Numbered from the stretch's first letter, positions 29,307 to 39,177 are shown. The stretch: 64,000 bases of DNA from Microbacterium invictum (GCF_014197265.1 NZ_JACIFH010000001.1:1364001-1428000); one strand, 5' to 3'. The notes: a model not told the origin generated them from the letters alone. A program made the numbers and translations.

Positions 29307-29741
29307 GTGACCCTTGTCGATGCGCTCCTCGTTCTCACCGGGCTGCTCGCATTGACACTCGGCATCGGCGGGTACGTGCGCTGGCAGCAGAACCGGCCGC
29401 GGCCCGAGAGGCGCGGCGAGGTGGTCGAGGCGCAGCGGCTCGGGGCGGAGAGCCTCGGCGAGGCGGCCACCCTGCTGCAGTTCAGCACGGAGCTGTGCGC
29501 GCAGTGCCCCGGCGTGCATCGCACGCTCACCTCGATCGCCGACGAACGGGCGGGGGTGCTGCACTTGAATGTGGACCTCACGCACCGGCCCGACATCGCG
29601 AAGCACTTCAACGTGCTGCAGACACCGACGACCCTGATCCTCGATCGGCACGGCGTCGTGCAGACACGGTTCGGCGGCGCACCGCGACGCGACGTCGTCG
29701 AGCTCGAGCTCACTCGCGTGACCGAGCAGTCCTATGCCTGA
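29307..29741 (+). CDS. Membrane-anchored thioredoxin-like protein
   Basis: 144 residues, GTG start. One N-terminal membrane segment (about 4-25) and a thioredoxin fold with Cys64-Ala-Gln-Cys67 ([10 protein letters not shown]) and the cis-proline strand [11 protein letters not shown]. The fold probably faces the cytoplasm or periplasm depending on anchor orientation; the N-terminal acidic residues favour outside, but this is uncertain. It overlaps the DUF4395 gene by eight bases, a recurrent actinobacterial pair. Confidence 0.82.
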   Translation: MTLVDALLVLTGLLALTLGIGGYVRWQQNRPRPERRGEVVEAQRLGAESLGEAATLLQFSTELCAQCPGVHRTLTSIADERAGVLHLNVDLTHRPDIAKHFNVLQTPTTLILDRHGVVQTRFGGAPRRDVVELELTRVTEQSYA

Positions 29742-30309
29742 GATCGGTCGGATCGATCCCCGCGGCCCGCGCTTCGGCGCCGCGATCACGTCGGTGCTGC
29801 TGCTGGTCACCGTGTTCCTCGGGCTCACCGGACTGTCGGTGCAGCAGAGCGCCGCCTCGTTCGGTTGGTTCGCGTATCAGCCGCTGGCCAGCGAGTTCCT
29901 CTTCCCGGGCGGCGGCTGGGCGATCACGGCTGCGTCCCTCGGGGAACGGGCCGCAGACCCGGCGTTCCTCGCGCTGCTGGTCGTCGCCCTGCTGTTCCTG
30001 TGGGGTCTCATCTCGCCGCGCACCGCGCCGTGGGGCGTGCTCTACCGCAGCGTCCTGCAGCCGCGGCTGGCGCCGCCCGCCGAGCTCGAGGACCCGCGCC
30101 CGCCGCGGTTCGCGCAGGGGGTCGGCCTGTTCGTGAGCATCGTCGGGCTCACGCTCCATCTCATCGGCGTGCCGTGGGCGCTCCCGATCGCCGCGGCGGC
30201 CGCGTTCGTCGCCGCGTTCCTCAACGCCGTCTTCGGGTTCTGCCTCGGCTGTCAGATCTACCTGCTGCTGCAGCGCACCGGGCTCATCGGCCGCGCGCAG
30301 ACCGCCTGA
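29734..30309 (+). CDS. DUF4395 membrane protein
   Basis: 191 residues with about four membrane spans (18-36, 60-95, 129-150, 152-172). A conserved FGFCLGCQIYLLLQR segment at the C-terminus puts a Cys-x2-Cys pair at the end of the last span. DUF4395 proteins are of unknown function. The overlap with the thioredoxin-like gene suggests the two exchange electrons or thiols (inference). Confidence 0.85.
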   Translation: MPEIGRIDPRGPRFGAAITSVLLLVTVFLGLTGLSVQQSAASFGWFAYQPLASEFLFPGGGWAITAASLGERAADPAFLALLVVALLFLWGLISPRTAPWGVLYRSVLQPRLAPPAELEDPRPPRFAQGVGLFVSIVGLTLHLIGVPWALPIAAAAAFVAAFLNAVFGFCLGCQIYLLLQRTGLIGRAQTA

Positions 30310-30409
30310 ACCGCACCGGCTGTTCCCCTCACCGGGCGGCCCGCCTAAGCTCGAGATGAGCAGAGACTGCGGGGCGCAAGCGCTTCGCGAACCGTCGAGG
30401 AGGAGCCAG

Positions 30410-30835
30410 ATGAGCGTCACGAGCGAAGCCACCACCACCTGGAAGGGCAGTCTGTTCGAAGGATCGGGCGACGTCGCCCTGGAAAGCTCGAACCAGGGCC
30501 CGTTCGCGGTGAACTGGAAGGCGCGCAGCGAGGGCTCCACCTCGGTCACCACGCCCGAAGAGCTGATCGCCGCGGCGCACTCGTCCTGCTTCAGCATGGC
30601 CCTGTCCAACGCCCTCGCCGACAACGGCACCCCGCCCGAGAGCGTGGAGACCACGGCATCCGTCACCTTCATCCCGGGCACCGGCATCACCGGATCGCAC
30701 CTGAACGTCAACGCGACGGTGCCCGGACTCTCACCCGAGGACTTCGCCCGCCTGGCCGAAGGAGCCAAGGCCGGATGCCCGGTCTCGGCGGCGCTGAGCG
30801 GCATCGAGATCACGCTTGAGGCGACGCTTGCCTGA
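30410..30835 (+). CDS. OsmC-family peroxiredoxin
   Basis: 141 residues, ATG at 30410 preceded by GGAGGAG. Redox cysteines Cys60 (AHSSCFSMALS) and Cys123 (KAGCPVSAALSG), as in OsmC/Ohr thiol peroxidases that reduce organic hydroperoxides. The TTPEELIAAAHSSCF and SGIEITLEATL motifs favour OsmC over Ohr. The next gene overlaps its end by about 20 bases. Confidence 0.92.
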   Translation: MSVTSEATTTWKGSLFEGSGDVALESSNQGPFAVNWKARSEGSTSVTTPEELIAAAHSSCFSMALSNALADNGTPPESVETTASVTFIPGTGITGSHLNVNATVPGLSPEDFARLAEGAKAGCPVSAALSGIEITLEATLA

Positions 30836-31739
30836 AGCCCCCGCCGCCGGCCGCGTCGTCATCGCTGGCGCGTCGGGCCTCATCGGGAGCGCGCTGGCCG
30901 ATTCGCTGCGCGGCGACGGTATTCCGGTCGTCCGGCTCGTGCGTCATGCGCCCGTGAACCCCGATGAGGTCACGTGGGACCCGGCCCGCCGGCGCCTGGA
31001 CCCCGCGGTGCTTGCGGGCGCCCGCGCCGTCGTGGGGCTCAACGGCGCGAGCATCGGCCGGTTTCCGTGGACCGCGCGGTACAAGCACGAGCTGGTCTGG
31101 TCGCGCATCTCCCCCACGCAGAACATCGCGCGCGCGATGCGTGAGCTCGGCACCGACGCCCCGGTCTTCGTCTCTTCGTCGGCCGTCGGCTACTACCCCT
31201 CCGCGCCGGGCGTGTCGCTGACCGAGCAGTCTCCCCGCGGCGACACCTTCCTGGCCGACCTGTGCGGCGAGTGGGAAGGGGCGACGCGGCTCGCCGGTGA
31301 GCACGCGCGTGTCGTCCTGCTGCGCACGGCGCCGATCCTGCATCCGAAGGGCGTGCTGGCTCCCCTCATGCTGCTGACCCGGCTGGGGCTGTCGGGCCCG
31401 ATCGGCCGCGGCACGCAGGTGTGGCCGTGGATCTCGCTGGACGACGAAGTGCGCGCGATCCGGCACGTCATCGACCATGACATCGCCGGCCCGGTGAATC
31501 TCACCGCTCCCGAACGGGCGACCGCCAACGACATCGGGTTCACGCTCGCGGTGCGCATGAACCGCCCGTATCTGCTGCGCGTTCCGGAGTGGGCCCTGCC
31601 GCTCGTCCTCGGGCGCGATGCGACGCGTGCGCTGCTCACCAGCGACATGCATGTGCTGCCGGAGGTGCTCACGGCATCCGGATTCACCTTCACCCAGCCG
31701 ACGGTGATGGATGCCGTGAACGCGGTCGTCCCGGCCTGA
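30816..31739 (+). CDS. TIGR01777-family NAD-dependent epimerase
   Basis: About 305 residues, extended SDR fold. Nucleotide motif VVIAGASGLIGSALADSLR, internal VGLNGASIG, catalytic-type SSAVGYYP and C-terminal DUF1731-like LTASGFTFTQPTVMDAVNAV. The family (YfcH-like) has no firm substrate. The start is uncertain: TTG at 30816 or TTG at 30828; both overlap the osmC end, implying coupling. Confidence 0.85.
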   Translation: MRRRLPEAPAAGRVVIAGASGLIGSALADSLRGDGIPVVRLVRHAPVNPDEVTWDPARRRLDPAVLAGARAVVGLNGASIGRFPWTARYKHELVWSRISPTQNIARAMRELGTDAPVFVSSSAVGYYPSAPGVSLTEQSPRGDTFLADLCGEWEGATRLAGEHARVVLLRTAPILHPKGVLAPLMLLTRLGLSGPIGRGTQVWPWISLDDEVRAIRHVIDHDIAGPVNLTAPERATANDIGFTLAVRMNRPYLLRVPEWALPLVLGRDATRALLTSDMHVLPEVLTASGFTFTQPTVMDAVNAVVPA

Positions 31740-31740
31740 G

Positions 31741-32187
31741 TCAGCCGCGCGCTGAGCGGTCGAGGGCGATGGCCTTGCGGACGGCCTGACGTGCGCGGCT
31801 GCGGTCCCCCGCGCCGTCGTACGCGAGCCCGAGCCGGTACCAGGCGCGCCAGTCGTCGGGATGCTCTTCGACGTCGGCGCGGAACGCGGGGAACAGGGCG
31901 TCCACCGTGTCTCGGTCGGGCTTGCCGCTGGGCGAGACGGCGACCACGTCCGCCGGAAGCGCACCCTCGGACTCGAGCCGCGCACCGAGCTTCGAGGCCC
32001 GCAGGCCGAATGACACCTCGCGCCACAGCGCCCACGCGGCGATCACCGGCAGGACGATCAGCGCAACGCCCATGCCGACGCCGATCGGCTCGCCCGTTGC
32101 GACCAGCAGCACGGCGCGGTGGCCGACCAGCACGATGTACAGGGCGAGCATCGTCGCCATGATGGCGACGCCGATGCGTGCGCTCAT
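31741..32187 (-). CDS. Small membrane protein with a tetratricopeptide-like C-terminus
   Basis: 148 residues. Two N-terminal membrane segments (about 8-30 and 38-56), then a cytoplasmic part ending in a TPR-like helix pair (VEEHPDDWRAWYRLGLAYDGAGDRSRARQAVRKAIAL). Similar genes follow dapB in Microbacteriaceae; function unknown. The ATG overlaps the dapB stop by four bases. Confidence 0.78.
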   Translation of the reverse strand: MSARIGVAIMATMLALYIVLVGHRAVLLVATGEPIGVGMGVALIVLPVIAAWALWREVSFGLRASKLGARLESEGALPADVVAVSPSGKPDRDTVDALFPAFRADVEEHPDDWRAWYRLGLAYDGAGDRSRARQAVRKAIALDRSARG

Positions 32188-32996
32188 GCGCCGGTGGCGC
32201 GGGCGACCTGCCCCGGCACGTCGCCTTCGGCCACCGGTGGTGCCGCCGGGGTCCCGGGCGTGCGGATGCCGATGTCGATGAGGCTGTCGAGGCCGACCGT
32301 CACACCGCGGGTGTCGCGCGCGGCGAGAAGGGCGACGCGGATGCCGGGGGCGTAGGCGGCGGCGGGGTCGACCGTGTCGTGAACCACGGCGAGCGACTCC
32401 CCCGGCCCGGACAGGATGGTCTCCTGCCGCGCGACGACACCGGGGCGTCGCAGCGAGTGGATCTGGACGCCGGCGACCTGCTGCCCGCGGGCGCGCTGAT
32501 CGACGTGGGCGGCGGCGACGGGGCCGGCCTCGGTGCGGGCCGCGGCGATGAGTTCGGCGGTGCGGACGGCGGTGCCGCTGGGCGAGTCGACCTTGGTCTC
32601 GCGATGGGTCTCGACGATCTCGATCGACGGGAAGAACGGTGCGGCCGCCGCGGCGAGGGCACTGCCCAGCACCGAGCCGAGCGAGAAGTTCGGGATGAAC
32701 ACGGCGCCGGTGCCGGCCGCCTCCACCAGCGGACGCACGAGCGCGATGCGCTCGGCCGACCATCCCGAGGTGCCGACGAGGAGATTGATGCCCCTCTCGA
32801 TCGCGGCGCGGGCGACGTCGATCGAGACGGCGGGGGTCGACGCGTCCACGACGAGGTCGGCGCCGTCGATCTCGCTGAGGTCGCTCGCCGAGCCGAGCAC
32901 CGCGACGGTCTCGAAGTCGTCGCTGCCGTCGATCACACCCGCGATGATGGCGCCGAGCTTGCCGGTTCCGCCCACCAGTGCCACACGTGTCGTCAT
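32184..32996 (-). CDS. dapB: 4-hydroxy-tetrahydrodipicolinate reductase
   Basis: 270 residues. Nucleotide-binding VALVGGTGKLGAIIAGVI, catalytic IVETHRETKVDSPSGTA with the Lys-Asp-(Ser)-Pro-Ser-Gly-Thr core, and FIPNFSLGSVLG. It reduces HTPA in lysine and diaminopimelate synthesis. The final 25 residues after the domain are a low-complexity tail. Start ATG 32996; upstream in-frame codons are not homologous. Confidence 0.94.
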   Translation of the reverse strand: MTTRVALVGGTGKLGAIIAGVIDGSDDFETVAVLGSASDLSEIDGADLVVDASTPAVSIDVARAAIERGINLLVGTSGWSAERIALVRPLVEAAGTGAVFIPNFSLGSVLGSALAAAAAPFFPSIEIVETHRETKVDSPSGTAVRTAELIAAARTEAGPVAAAHVDQRARGQQVAGVQIHSLRRPGVVARQETILSGPGESLAVVHDTVDPAAAYAPGIRVALLAARDTRGVTVGLDSLIDIGIRTPGTPAAPPVAEGDVPGQVARATGA

Positions 32997-33063
32997 GGCA
33001 TCCAGCCTACGGTCGTTCGAGGAGCGCCCGGTGCATGCCGGCCGCGCGATTAGGCTGAAACGC

Positions 33064-33537
33064 ATGGTGAGCCTGCGTGCCGTGTCGACCGACGATCCCA
33101 CCGCCCACGAGCTGCTGGCCGAGTACTTCGCCGTCCGCGCCGAGGAGTTCCCCGGCGCCACCTACACGACGGTCTTCCCCGACCCGGCGGCGTTCGAACC
33201 GCCCGACGGGGTGTTCCTCATCGTCACCACCGACGAGGGTCGTGATGTCGGCTGCGGGGGCATCCGCCGCATCGCCGACGGTCCCGACGGCGTACGCTAC
33301 GAGGTCAAGCACCTCTACCTGCGCGCCGAGACCCGCGGGCGCGGCTGGGGCCGGACCCTGCTGGACGCGCTCGAGGAGCGCGCACGGGCGGTCGGCGCGG
33401 CCGCCGTCGTCCTCGACACGCACCACACCCTGACCGCCGCCGGCGGGCTGTACTCGCGCAACGGCTATGCCGAGATCGCACCGTACAACGCCAACCCGAA
33501 CGCGACGCGGTGGTACGGCAAGCGGCTCACGCGGTGA
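33064..33537 (+). CDS. GNAT-family acetyltransferase
   Basis: 157 residues. GNAT core with GGIRRIADGPDGVRYEVKHLYLRAETRGRGWGRTLLDALEERA and C-terminal GGLYSRNGYAEIAPYN. The last motif resembles the streptomycete-type GNAT enzymes with small-amine or peptide acceptors; acceptor unknown. Its 3' end overlaps the convergent phosphotransferase gene by 11 bases. Confidence 0.85.
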   Translation: MVSLRAVSTDDPTAHELLAEYFAVRAEEFPGATYTTVFPDPAAFEPPDGVFLIVTTDEGRDVGCGGIRRIADGPDGVRYEVKHLYLRAETRGRGWGRTLLDALEERARAVGAAAVVLDTHHTLTAAGGLYSRNGYAEIAPYNANPNATRWYGKRLTR

Positions 33538-34375
33538 GCTGGGTGCGGGCGTGCCGAGCCACGGCACGGAAGCCCGGATCGTCGGAGTCGACCGAGATGA
33601 GAGCCAGGGCTGCCGCCCAGCCGCGCGCCCGGGTCCAGTCCGACTCGTCGTAGAGGTCGGCGAGGGCGGCGCGAAATGCCGTGCGACCGGTGGCCGTGAA
33701 CGCGAGCCACGCGACGGAGAGGTCGGATGCCGGGTCTCCCGAGCACATGTCGCCGAAATCGATCAGCGCCCCGATGCGGTCGCCGTCGAAGATGACGTTG
33801 CCCGCGTGCATATCGCCGTGCAGCCAGACGTCCGGCCCGCGCCACTCGGATGCTGCCAGACCCGCCTCCCACACCGGCAGCAGCTCGGGAGCGATGGCGA
33901 GCCGTTCGCGGATGACGTCGTCGCGCTGGCGCATGGGCACGCCGCGGAACGGGTTCACGGGTGCGGTGGTCGGAGCGGGCACGTGCAGGGCACGCAGGAC
34001 ACCGGCCAGTTCGACCGCCACCGCGTCGCGCTCGTGCGGCGCGAGGTCGAGGCCACGACGGCCGGGGAACCAGGGCACCACGCTCCAGTGCCACGGGAAG
34101 TGCTCATCGGGCACGCCGAGAGCCACCGGCACGGGGATGGGCACAGCCAGTCGCGGCGCCAGCTCCGGCAGCCAGCGCTGCTCGTTCTCGATCAGATGTG
34201 CGGCGAGCTCGCGCCGCGGCAGCCGCACGGCGAGATCGTCACCGAGGCGGAACACGTCGTTGTCCCAGCCGTGCGCGACGCGCGTCAACGGTCCGCGCAA
34301 CGCGGGATGCTGGGTGGCCAGCAGCCGGTCGACATCGGCGACGGCGATGTCGAGGTCGGCGGGCGGCGGTTGCAT
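33527..34375 (-). CDS. APH-family aminoglycoside phosphotransferase-like protein
   Basis: 282 residues, protein-kinase-like fold. ATP-lobe residues FRLGDDLAVRLPRRE (Arg-Leu in place of the usual lysine strand), the Brenner motif WLHGDMHAGNVIFD with Asp188 and Asn193, and the metal-binding IDFGD with Asp206. Members phosphorylate antibiotics or many other hydroxyl compounds, so the name does not establish resistance. Convergent with the GNAT gene. Confidence 0.85.
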   Translation of the reverse strand: MQPPPADLDIAVADVDRLLATQHPALRGPLTRVAHGWDNDVFRLGDDLAVRLPRRELAAHLIENEQRWLPELAPRLAVPIPVPVALGVPDEHFPWHWSVVPWFPGRRGLDLAPHERDAVAVELAGVLRALHVPAPTTAPVNPFRGVPMRQRDDVIRERLAIAPELLPVWEAGLAASEWRGPDVWLHGDMHAGNVIFDGDRIGALIDFGDMCSGDPASDLSVAWLAFTATGRTAFRAALADLYDESDWTRARGWAAALALISVDSDDPGFRAVARHARTQLTA

Positions 34376-34401
34376 CCGAAGAGCCTACTCCCGGCGACGG
34401 A

Positions 34402-35007
34402 TCAGACCAGCGCGACCTCGGGCAAGCCGGTCCGCAGCTCCATCGGCAGATGGCCGAGGTCATTGTGTGTCACGAGCGTCCATGGCCGCCCCGCGCGCTG
34501 CGCGAGCACGGTCAGCCCGCAGTGTGCCTGGTTGATCGTCATCCACCGCCAGGCCTCGGCGCCGAGCACTTCGCGCACGAACCACGCGATGACGAAATTG
34601 TGGGTGATGAGCAGCTCATGGGCGGCGGGCTTGCGCACCAGGAACTCCGCCACGGCGTCGGCCATCTGCGCGGACCCCGCCTCGACCTCCGCTTCGGTGA
34701 CCGAGCCGAAGAACGGCTCGTACAGCGCCGGCGTCTGAGGTGTCATCCCGGTGGGGATGCAGTCGAACAGCAACGCCGTGGGCTCCGGCGTGACCGACGG
34801 CAGCCGTTCGGCGACCGCGCGAGCCGTCTCAGCCGCGCGCTCGAGCGGCGAATGCCACACCGCCGTCAGCGGCACCCCGGACAGCCGGTCCGCCAGCAGT
34901 TCGGCCTGGCGCCGACCGCGCGGAGAGAGCGGGCCATCGTCGAGACCGTGCTCCGCGTCGAGGTGCTCGCCATGGCGCACAAGATACAGATAGTGCGTCA
35001 CTGTCAC
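34402..35007 (-). CDS. Histidine phosphatase-family protein
   Basis: 201 residues. RHG motif LVRHGEH with nucleophile His12, second Arg in LSPRGRRQAELLADRL, VWHSPLERAAETA, and the late histidine in ELLITHNFVIAWFVREVLG. Probably a small-molecule or sugar phosphatase or mutase; the substrate is not evident. Leftward, 26 bases upstream of the APH-like gene. Confidence 0.87.
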   Translation of the reverse strand: MTVTHYLYLVRHGEHLDAEHGLDDGPLSPRGRRQAELLADRLSGVPLTAVWHSPLERAAETARAVAERLPSVTPEPTALLFDCIPTGMTPQTPALYEPFFGSVTEAEVEAGSAQMADAVAEFLVRKPAAHELLITHNFVIAWFVREVLGAEAWRWMTINQAHCGLTVLAQRAGRPWTLVTHNDLGHLPMELRTGLPEVALV

Positions 35008-35080
35008 TCGCTTCGTCGGGATATCGCAGGAGATTCCAGCCTACGTCACGTCTCGGACAGCGCGGCCTTGGGACGGCGTG

Positions 35081-36115
35081 TCACGCGGCGGCGCGCGCGA
35101 TCTCGGCGAGATGGACGCGACTGAGGTGCGCCCCGATGCCCTGCACGACTTCTTCGATGTGCTGCACCGCATATGCATTCATGATCGGCGCGGCGACGAT
35201 CCGCTGGGCCAGGAGCCACGCGACGGCGACGGCGGCCGTCGGAATCGACAACTCGGCGCCGATCTTGTCGAGGGCGCGCAGTGTGCGGGTGCCGCGACGG
35301 TTCATGCTCGAGGCGAGCTGGAGGCCGCGCACGGACTGGCCGACGACCGAACGGGACCGGTGCGCGCCCGACAGGTAGCCGTGCTCGAGCGCCTGCGAGG
35401 GGGTCACCGCGATGCCCTGCGCATTCGCGACGAGCCGCAGGTCTTCGTCGAACTCCTGACGGCGCAGCACGTTGTATGCCACATCGAGCACCGTGAAGCG
35501 GGGGTACCCGGCGGATGCCAGGATGCGCGCCTCGACCAACTGTGCGGCGGTGTGGCCGAACGAGCCGAGCGCGCGGACCTTGCCGGACTCGACGAGCCAT
35601 TCGGCGGTGGCGAGCGCGTCTTCGAGCGACGTGGTCGTGTCGCTCGTGGCGTCCAGATACAGGACGTCGATGTGATCGGTGCCCAGCCTGGTCAGCGATG
35701 CCTCGACCGCACGAACCAGGTTGACGGCGCCGAGGCCGGGATGCTCGGGATTGGTTCCGACCCGCACACCGACGACGACGTCGTCCCGGATGCCGCGGCT
35801 GTGCAGCCACTGGCCGATGATGTGCTCGCTGCGGCCCGACGCATACCCGTCCGAGGTGTGCACCGCGTTGCCGCCGAGGCCGCGGTAGGCGTCGAGGATC
35901 GCGTGGGCCTTGCCGAGGTCGACGTGCCAGCCGAACTCGGCACCGCCCAGGATGAGCGGAAAGGTGTTCAGTCCGCTGTCGCCGAGCGGGACGCGGAACC
36001 TGTCGCCGACCGGTCGGCCCTGCACCGGGATGGGCGAAGACGGGTGCTCACTCGAGGGCGCATCCACGACGAGACGCGGCGTCTGCGCCGGTGCGTCGCG
36101 GTCGGAGAACCCCAT
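35081..36115 (-). CDS. Aldo/keto reductase
   Basis: 344 residues from the ATG at 36115. NADPH-dependent AKR barrel: LILGGAEFGWHVD, catalytic Asp89 and Tyr91 (HTSDGYASGRSEHIIGQWL), GTDHIDVLYLDA, LGSFGHTAAQLVEA and VAVAWLLAQRIVAAPIMNA. Related to the galactose dehydrogenase/Tas branch. The first about 45 residues precede the domain. A longer start at 36160 is possible but lacks a better ribosome-binding site. Confidence 0.85.
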   Translation of the reverse strand: MGFSDRDAPAQTPRLVVDAPSSEHPSSPIPVQGRPVGDRFRVPLGDSGLNTFPLILGGAEFGWHVDLGKAHAILDAYRGLGGNAVHTSDGYASGRSEHIIGQWLHSRGIRDDVVVGVRVGTNPEHPGLGAVNLVRAVEASLTRLGTDHIDVLYLDATSDTTTSLEDALATAEWLVESGKVRALGSFGHTAAQLVEARILASAGYPRFTVLDVAYNVLRRQEFDEDLRLVANAQGIAVTPSQALEHGYLSGAHRSRSVVGQSVRGLQLASSMNRRGTRTLRALDKIGAELSIPTAAVAVAWLLAQRIVAAPIMNAYAVQHIEEVVQGIGAHLSRVHLAEIARAAA

Positions 36116-36326
36116 GGTTCGCGCCTCACGTTCCTCTCTGTGGAGAGTACGTGTGCCCACGCACCCCCCGATGCGTTACTCCGAGGCTAGGGCAGACCTC
36201 CGACAGTTCCGTTCACCACGGCACACGTCAGGTAAACATTCGATAACGCTTTCGTCGTGGGAGCGCGCCCACCGGAGGAATGTCCCCCAAACGGCGGACA
36301 GGGCCACGACTACCGACGCGAGAAAC

Positions 36327-36366
36327 ACGCACGCCCGCCCCTCCGAACGGAGAGGCGGGCGTGCGT
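36327..36366 (-). terminator. Hairpin terminator of pnp
   Basis: A 19-base arm at 36327-36345 pairs with 36348-36366 (one mismatch) around a 2-base loop, starting about 20 bases after the pnp stop. There is no long T-run, as often in actinobacteria. Confidence 0.7.
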
Positions 36367-36386
36367 CGGACTGCGATGCCGGCGGA

Positions 36387-38666
36387 TCAGCCTTCGGCAG
36401 GTGCCTCGGGGCCGGGGTTGGCCGCCGCGCGACCCTCCTGGTCGGCCGCCTCTTCGAGCACGGGCTCGAGCGAGAGCTTGCCGCGGTCGTCGATCTTGGT
36501 GATCCGGACGAGCTGCTTCTGCCCGACCGAGAGCACGTCCTCGACGTTCTCCACCCGCTTGCCGCCGGCGAGCTTGCGGACCTCGCTGATGTGCAGCAGG
36601 CCGTCCTTGCCGGGCAGCAGCGAGATGAAGGCGCCGAACGTCGCGATCTTCACGACGGTGCCCAGGAACTGCTCGCCGACCTCCGGGTTGGTGGGGTTGG
36701 CGATCGCGTTCACCTGCGCACGCGCGGCTTCGGCCGAGGGCCCGTCGACGGCGCCGATGTAGACGGTGCCGTCCTCCTCGATGGAGATCTGCGCGCCGGT
36801 CTCGTCCTGGATCGAGTTGATCGTCTTGCCCTTCGGGCCGATCAGCTCGCCGATCTTGTCGACCGGGATCTGCACGCTGATGACGCGCGGCGCGGTGGGC
36901 GCCATCTCGTCAGGAGCGTCGATCGCCGCGTTGAGGACGTTCAGGATCGTGAGACGGGCCTCCTTGGCCTGGGTCAGCGCGGCCGACAGCACCGACGACG
37001 GGATGCCGTCGAGCTTCGTGTCGAGCTGGATCGCCGTGACGAACTCGCTCGTGCCGGCAACCTTGAAGTCCATGTCGCCCAGCGCGTCTTCAGCACCGAG
37101 GATGTCGGTCAGCGCCGCGTAACGGGTCTGTCCGTCGACGGTGTCCGAGACCAGGCCCATCGCGATGCCGGCGACCGGTGCGCGCAGCGGCACACCCGCG
37201 TTCAGCAGCGAGAGGGTCGAGGCGCAGACCGAGCCCATCGAGGTCGAGCCGTTGGAGCCGAGAGCCTCGGAAACCTGACGGATCGCGTACGGGAACTCCT
37301 CGCGGGTGGGCAGCACCGGCACGAGCGCGCGCTCGGCCAGGAAGCCGTGCCCGATCTCGCGACGCTTCGGGCTGCCGACGCGGCCGGTCTCACCGGTCGA
37401 GTACGGCGGGAAGTTGTAGTGGTGCATGTAGCGCTTGTGCGTGACCGGCGACAGCGAGTCGATCTGCTGCTCCATCTTGAGCATGTTCAGCGTGGTGACA
37501 CCCAGGATCTGGGTCTCGCCGCGCTGGAAGATCGCGGAGCCGTGCACGCGCGGGATGACCTGGACCTCGGCATCCAGCGGACGGATGTCCGCCAGGCCAC
37601 GGCCGTCCATGCGGACACCCTCGGCAAGGATGCGACCGCGCACGATCGTCTTGGTGACCGACTTGTAGGCGGCGGAGAACTCGAGCGTGGCAACGGCCTG
37701 CAGCTCGCCCGACTCGACGGCGGCGAGCAGTTCGGCCTTGACGGCGTCCTTGAGCTCGTCGTCGGCGTTCTGACGCTCCTGCTTGTCGGCGATCTGGTAG
37801 ATCGGGACGAGCTTGTCGTAGGCGCGGTGCGCGACGAAGTCGTACGTCTCCTGGCTGTACGGCAGGAAGACGGGGAACTCCTTGATCTCCTTCGCGGCGG
37901 TCTTCGCGACGCTGTTCTGCGCCTCGACGAGCTGCTTGAGGAAAGGCTTGGCGGCTTCGAGTCCCTGAGCGACGACCTCTTCGCTCGGCTTGACGGCGCC
38001 GCCCTTGATGAGGTTCCAGCTGTGCTCGGTGGCCTCGGCCTCGACCATCATGATCGCGACGTCGCCGTCGGGCAGGACGCGTCCGGCGACGATGAGGTCG
38101 AAGACGGCCTCCTCGAGCTGCGCCACGGTCGGGAATGCGACCCACTGGTCTTCGTGCTGACCGTGACCGGGGATGAGCGCGAGGCGGACGCCGGCGATCG
38201 GACCGGAGAACGGCAGACCCGAGATCTGGGTCGACAGCGATGCGGCGTTGATGGCCAAGGCGTCGTAGAACTCGCCCGGCGCGATCGACAGCACGGTCAC
38301 GACGATCTGCACCTCGTTGCGCAAGCCGTCGACGAACGACGGACGCAGCGGGCGGTCGATGAGACGGCAGACGAGGATCGCCTCGGTCGAGGGGCGGCCC
38401 TCACGGCGGAAGAACGAACCGGGGATCTTTCCCGCGGCGTACGAGCGCTCTTCGACGTCGACGGTCAGCGGGAAGAAGTCGAAGCCCTCACGCGGGTGCT
38501 TTCCGGCGCTGGTGGCCGAAAGGAGCATCGTCTCCTCGTCGAGGTAGGCGGCGACGGCTCCCTGCGCCTGCTGGGCGAGGCGGCCGGTCTCGAAGCGGAT
38601 GGTGCGGGTGCCGAAGCGTCCGTTGTCGAGGACGGCTTCGGCGGCGGTGATTTCAGGACCTTCCAA
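36387..38666 (-). CDS. pnp: Polynucleotide phosphorylase, UUG start
   Basis: 759 residues. Two RNase PH-like domains ([37 protein letters not shown], then GRDGRGL-like [44 protein letters not shown]). A KH domain ([21 protein letters not shown]) and an S1 domain ([27 protein letters not shown]) end the protein. It degrades RNA 3' to 5' by phosphorolysis. The start is TTG (38664-38666) with AAGGAG 8 bases upstream, where homology begins ([11 protein letters not shown]); the upstream codons are unrelated. Confidence 0.95.
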   Translation of the reverse strand: MEGPEITAAEAVLDNGRFGTRTIRFETGRLAQQAQGAVAAYLDEETMLLSATSAGKHPREGFDFFPLTVDVEERSYAAGKIPGSFFRREGRPSTEAILVCRLIDRPLRPSFVDGLRNEVQIVVTVLSIAPGEFYDALAINAASLSTQISGLPFSGPIAGVRLALIPGHGQHEDQWVAFPTVAQLEEAVFDLIVAGRVLPDGDVAIMMVEAEATEHSWNLIKGGAVKPSEEVVAQGLEAAKPFLKQLVEAQNSVAKTAAKEIKEFPVFLPYSQETYDFVAHRAYDKLVPIYQIADKQERQNADDELKDAVKAELLAAVESGELQAVATLEFSAAYKSVTKTIVRGRILAEGVRMDGRGLADIRPLDAEVQVIPRVHGSAIFQRGETQILGVTTLNMLKMEQQIDSLSPVTHKRYMHHYNFPPYSTGETGRVGSPKRREIGHGFLAERALVPVLPTREEFPYAIRQVSEALGSNGSTSMGSVCASTLSLLNAGVPLRAPVAGIAMGLVSDTVDGQTRYAALTDILGAEDALGDMDFKVAGTSEFVTAIQLDTKLDGIPSSVLSAALTQAKEARLTILNVLNAAIDAPDEMAPTAPRVISVQIPVDKIGELIGPKGKTINSIQDETGAQISIEEDGTVYIGAVDGPSAEAARAQVNAIANPTNPEVGEQFLGTVVKIATFGAFISLLPGKDGLLHISEVRKLAGGKRVENVEDVLSVGQKQLVRITKIDDRGKLSLEPVLEEAADQEGRAAANPGPEAPAEG

Positions 38667-38961
38667 GAGGTCTCTCCTTCTTTTTTTAGACTCGCACGCG
38701 CGTTTCGCGCACGAGATCGTGCGAAGGAGCAGGAACAGGCAGATATGGGCGCGCGGGCATGTCACAAGGACATGGCCGCGAGGTCCGCCTGCGCTGGTCA
38801 CCAGTCGAAGAGCACCGATCCGGATCGGATCGGGATTCCACCACAGGGGACCAGCTTCCTGCCGGCCTGCGCCATGAGCTCAGTGTGTAATTGAGCGGAT
38901 GCCGGGAGGGCAACCTTCTCAACCCTACCAGCGTGCCCCGCTCGTGCGTATCGTTGGGGGC
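38667..38961. other. Gene-free region: pnp leader and DUF5302 upstream region
   Basis: This stretch lies between divergent pnp and the DUF5302 gene. It holds a hairpin near the pnp start (38704-38725) and a smaller palindrome, CCGATCCGGATCGG, near 38815-38828. A weak TTGCCC-N18-TACACA promoter pattern for pnp is near 38890-38920. No gene is seen. Confidence 0.5.
38704..38725 (-). promoter_or_regulatory. Hairpin in the pnp leader
   Basis: The arms TTCGC..ACGA and TCGTGCGAA pair around a 2-base loop with a two-base bulge, about 40 bases upstream of the pnp start codon. Leader stem-loops mediate PNPase autoregulation in E. coli; equivalence here is inference. Confidence 0.4.
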
Positions 38962-39144
38962 ATGAGCAGTGACGACAAGCCCGCAGGCGCGGCATCCGAA
39001 GATATGAAGCGCAAGTTCCGCGAAGCGCTCGACAAGAAGAATGCGCAGCACCGGGAAGGCGAGTCTCACCTGGACGGCGACTCGGCGGTCCACGGCACCC
39101 ACGGGGCCGTGACCAAGCGGGAATTCCGCCGCAAGAGCGGCTGA
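38962..39144 (+). CDS. DUF5302 small protein
   Basis: 60 residues, highly charged: MSSDDKPAGAASEDMKRKFREALDKKNAQH, then a GDSAVHGTHGAVTKREFRRKSG tail that is typical of DUF5302. These small actinobacterial proteins have no known function. Divergent from pnp. The ATG at 38962 is the only good start. Confidence 0.8.
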   Translation: MSSDDKPAGAASEDMKRKFREALDKKNAQHREGESHLDGDSAVHGTHGAVTKREFRRKSG

Positions 39145-39177
39145 GCGCGGGAGAGGGACAGCGAGGACGGGGAACCA

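Noticed and set aside
33527..34375. Antibiotic-resistance gene from the APH-like fold
   Set aside because: The family name covers many small-molecule kinases and the context gives no antibiotic link.
35910..38894. Long open frame (about 990 codons) opposite pnp and the aldo/keto reductase gene
   Set aside because: Antisense shadow of well-supported genes, with no recognisable domain or ribosome-binding site.
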